5,645 bases of DNA, from the NCBI GenBank assembly GCA_004377245.1, contig SOIK01000040.1:1-5645 (forward strand). Direction: 5' to 3'. This document shows, piece by piece, positions 5,443-5,645 of the stretch. How positions within the stretch are numbered: position 1 is the first letter of the stretch; each line of letters begins with the position of its first letter. Source of the stretch: Sulfurovum sp. GTDB taxonomy: Bacteria > Campylobacterota > Campylobacteria > Campylobacterales > Sulfurovaceae. Under the pieces are notes generated by a model. That model saw only the letters and a list, made by a program, of their open reading frames with translations, had not been told where the DNA came from and made no database searches. The translations under genes and the position numbers were made by a program.

Positions 5443-5645
5443 AGCTCCAAATACTTCTCTTCAAGCCCTTCTTTGATGATGAGATGTTCTATCATCTCTC
5501 TTACAGCACCGTCCCCACCTCTTTTAGAGAGAATAACTGTTGCTACCTTATCTACATAGGCACTGGCATCTCTAGGAACAAATGAAATTTTTGCTGTTTT
5601 CAGCATCTGCAAATCATTTAAATCATCACCAATAGCCGCAACATT
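5433..5645 (-). CDS. kdsC: 3-deoxy-D-manno-octulosonate 8-phosphate phosphatase KdsC, C-terminal part only
   Basis: A HAD-superfamily phosphatase that converts Kdo 8-phosphate to Kdo, the sugar joining lipid A to the LPS core. The minus strand is open from the window edge to the TAA at 5435-5433, showing the last 70 residues of a protein usually about 160-190 long. AIGDDLNDLQML (visible residues 4-15) is HAD motif IV, with the Mg2+-binding acidic residues in GDDxxD (6-11). GGDGAVRE (43-50) matches the GGxGAVRE tail segment characteristic of KdsC, which separates it from other HAD phosphatases. The nucleophile motif DxD lies outside the window. The end overlaps lptC by 10 bp. A supply of Kdo and LPS transport are thus encoded together, as in the well-known E. 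coli kdsC-lptC-lptA cluster. A CMP-Kdo or sialic-acid pathway paralogue is less likely, given the lpt neighbours. Confidence 0.93.
   Translation of the reverse strand, partial: NVAAIGDDLNDLQMLKTAKISFVPRDASAYVDKVATVILSKRGGDGAVREMIEHLIIKEGLEEKYLELWD

Noticed and set aside
1..5645. Mobile element, CRISPR array, toxin-antitoxin pair or defence system
   Set aside because: No transposase or integrase motif, no regularly spaced repeats, no terminal inverted repeats flanking a gene, and every gene fits a housekeeping or envelope role in a conserved order.

Overview
The window looks like chromosomal DNA from a Campylobacterota (epsilonproteobacterial) organism, most probably a free-living Sulfurovum/Sulfurimonas-type genus. 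This rests on the AT-rich, densely packed sequence and on the gene order kdsC-lptC-lptA-engB-(acetyltransferase)-small membrane protein-PBP2. That order matches, from memory, the Campylobacter jejuni order HAD phosphatase, membrane protein, OstA-family protein, EngB, integral membrane protein, PBP. The genus is an inference; the window contains no rRNA or other marker gene.

Layout: positions 1-884 (+ strand) hold the 3' part of a YrbG-type Na+/Ca2+ antiporter whose start lies to the left of the window. Positions 885-1020 are a convergent intergenic spacer with two inverted repeats: a long imperfect stem-loop (902-955) and an A/T-flanked hairpin (981-1020) that fits a Rho-independent, probably bidirectional, terminator. 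All other genes are on the minus strand and read right to left as one compact operon: kdsC (3' end only, 5645-5433), lptC, lptA, engB, a GNAT acetyltransferase of the short N-acetylglutamate-synthase-like type, a 151-residue multi-pass membrane protein, and the PBP2 gene mrdA, ending at the 981-1020 terminator. Spacing is tight: a 10-bp overlap (kdsC/lptC), a 41-bp gap (lptC/lptA), an ATGA overlap (lptA/engB), gaps of 2 and 16 bp, and another ATGA overlap (membrane protein/mrdA).

The cluster is mainly about building the cell envelope. KdsC makes the Kdo needed for LPS core. LptC and LptA are the inner-membrane-anchored and periplasmic parts of the LPS bridge. PBP2 is the elongation-specific peptidoglycan transpeptidase, and the small membrane protein just before it sits where an MreD-like partner would be expected. 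EngB (ribosome assembly) and the acetyltransferase (possibly arginine biosynthesis) are co-transcribed housekeeping genes. Two genes have non-ATG starts fixed by good Shine-Dalgarno sequences: TTG for lptA and GTG for the acetyltransferase.

I see no mobile element, CRISPR array, tRNA/rRNA gene, toxin-antitoxin pair or defence gene, and no convincing novel system. The points most worth a second look are the unassigned membrane protein, a 15-bp tandem repeat encoding a lysine-rich insert in PBP2, the cysteine cluster in the acetyltransferase, and the large stem-loop in the convergent spacer.
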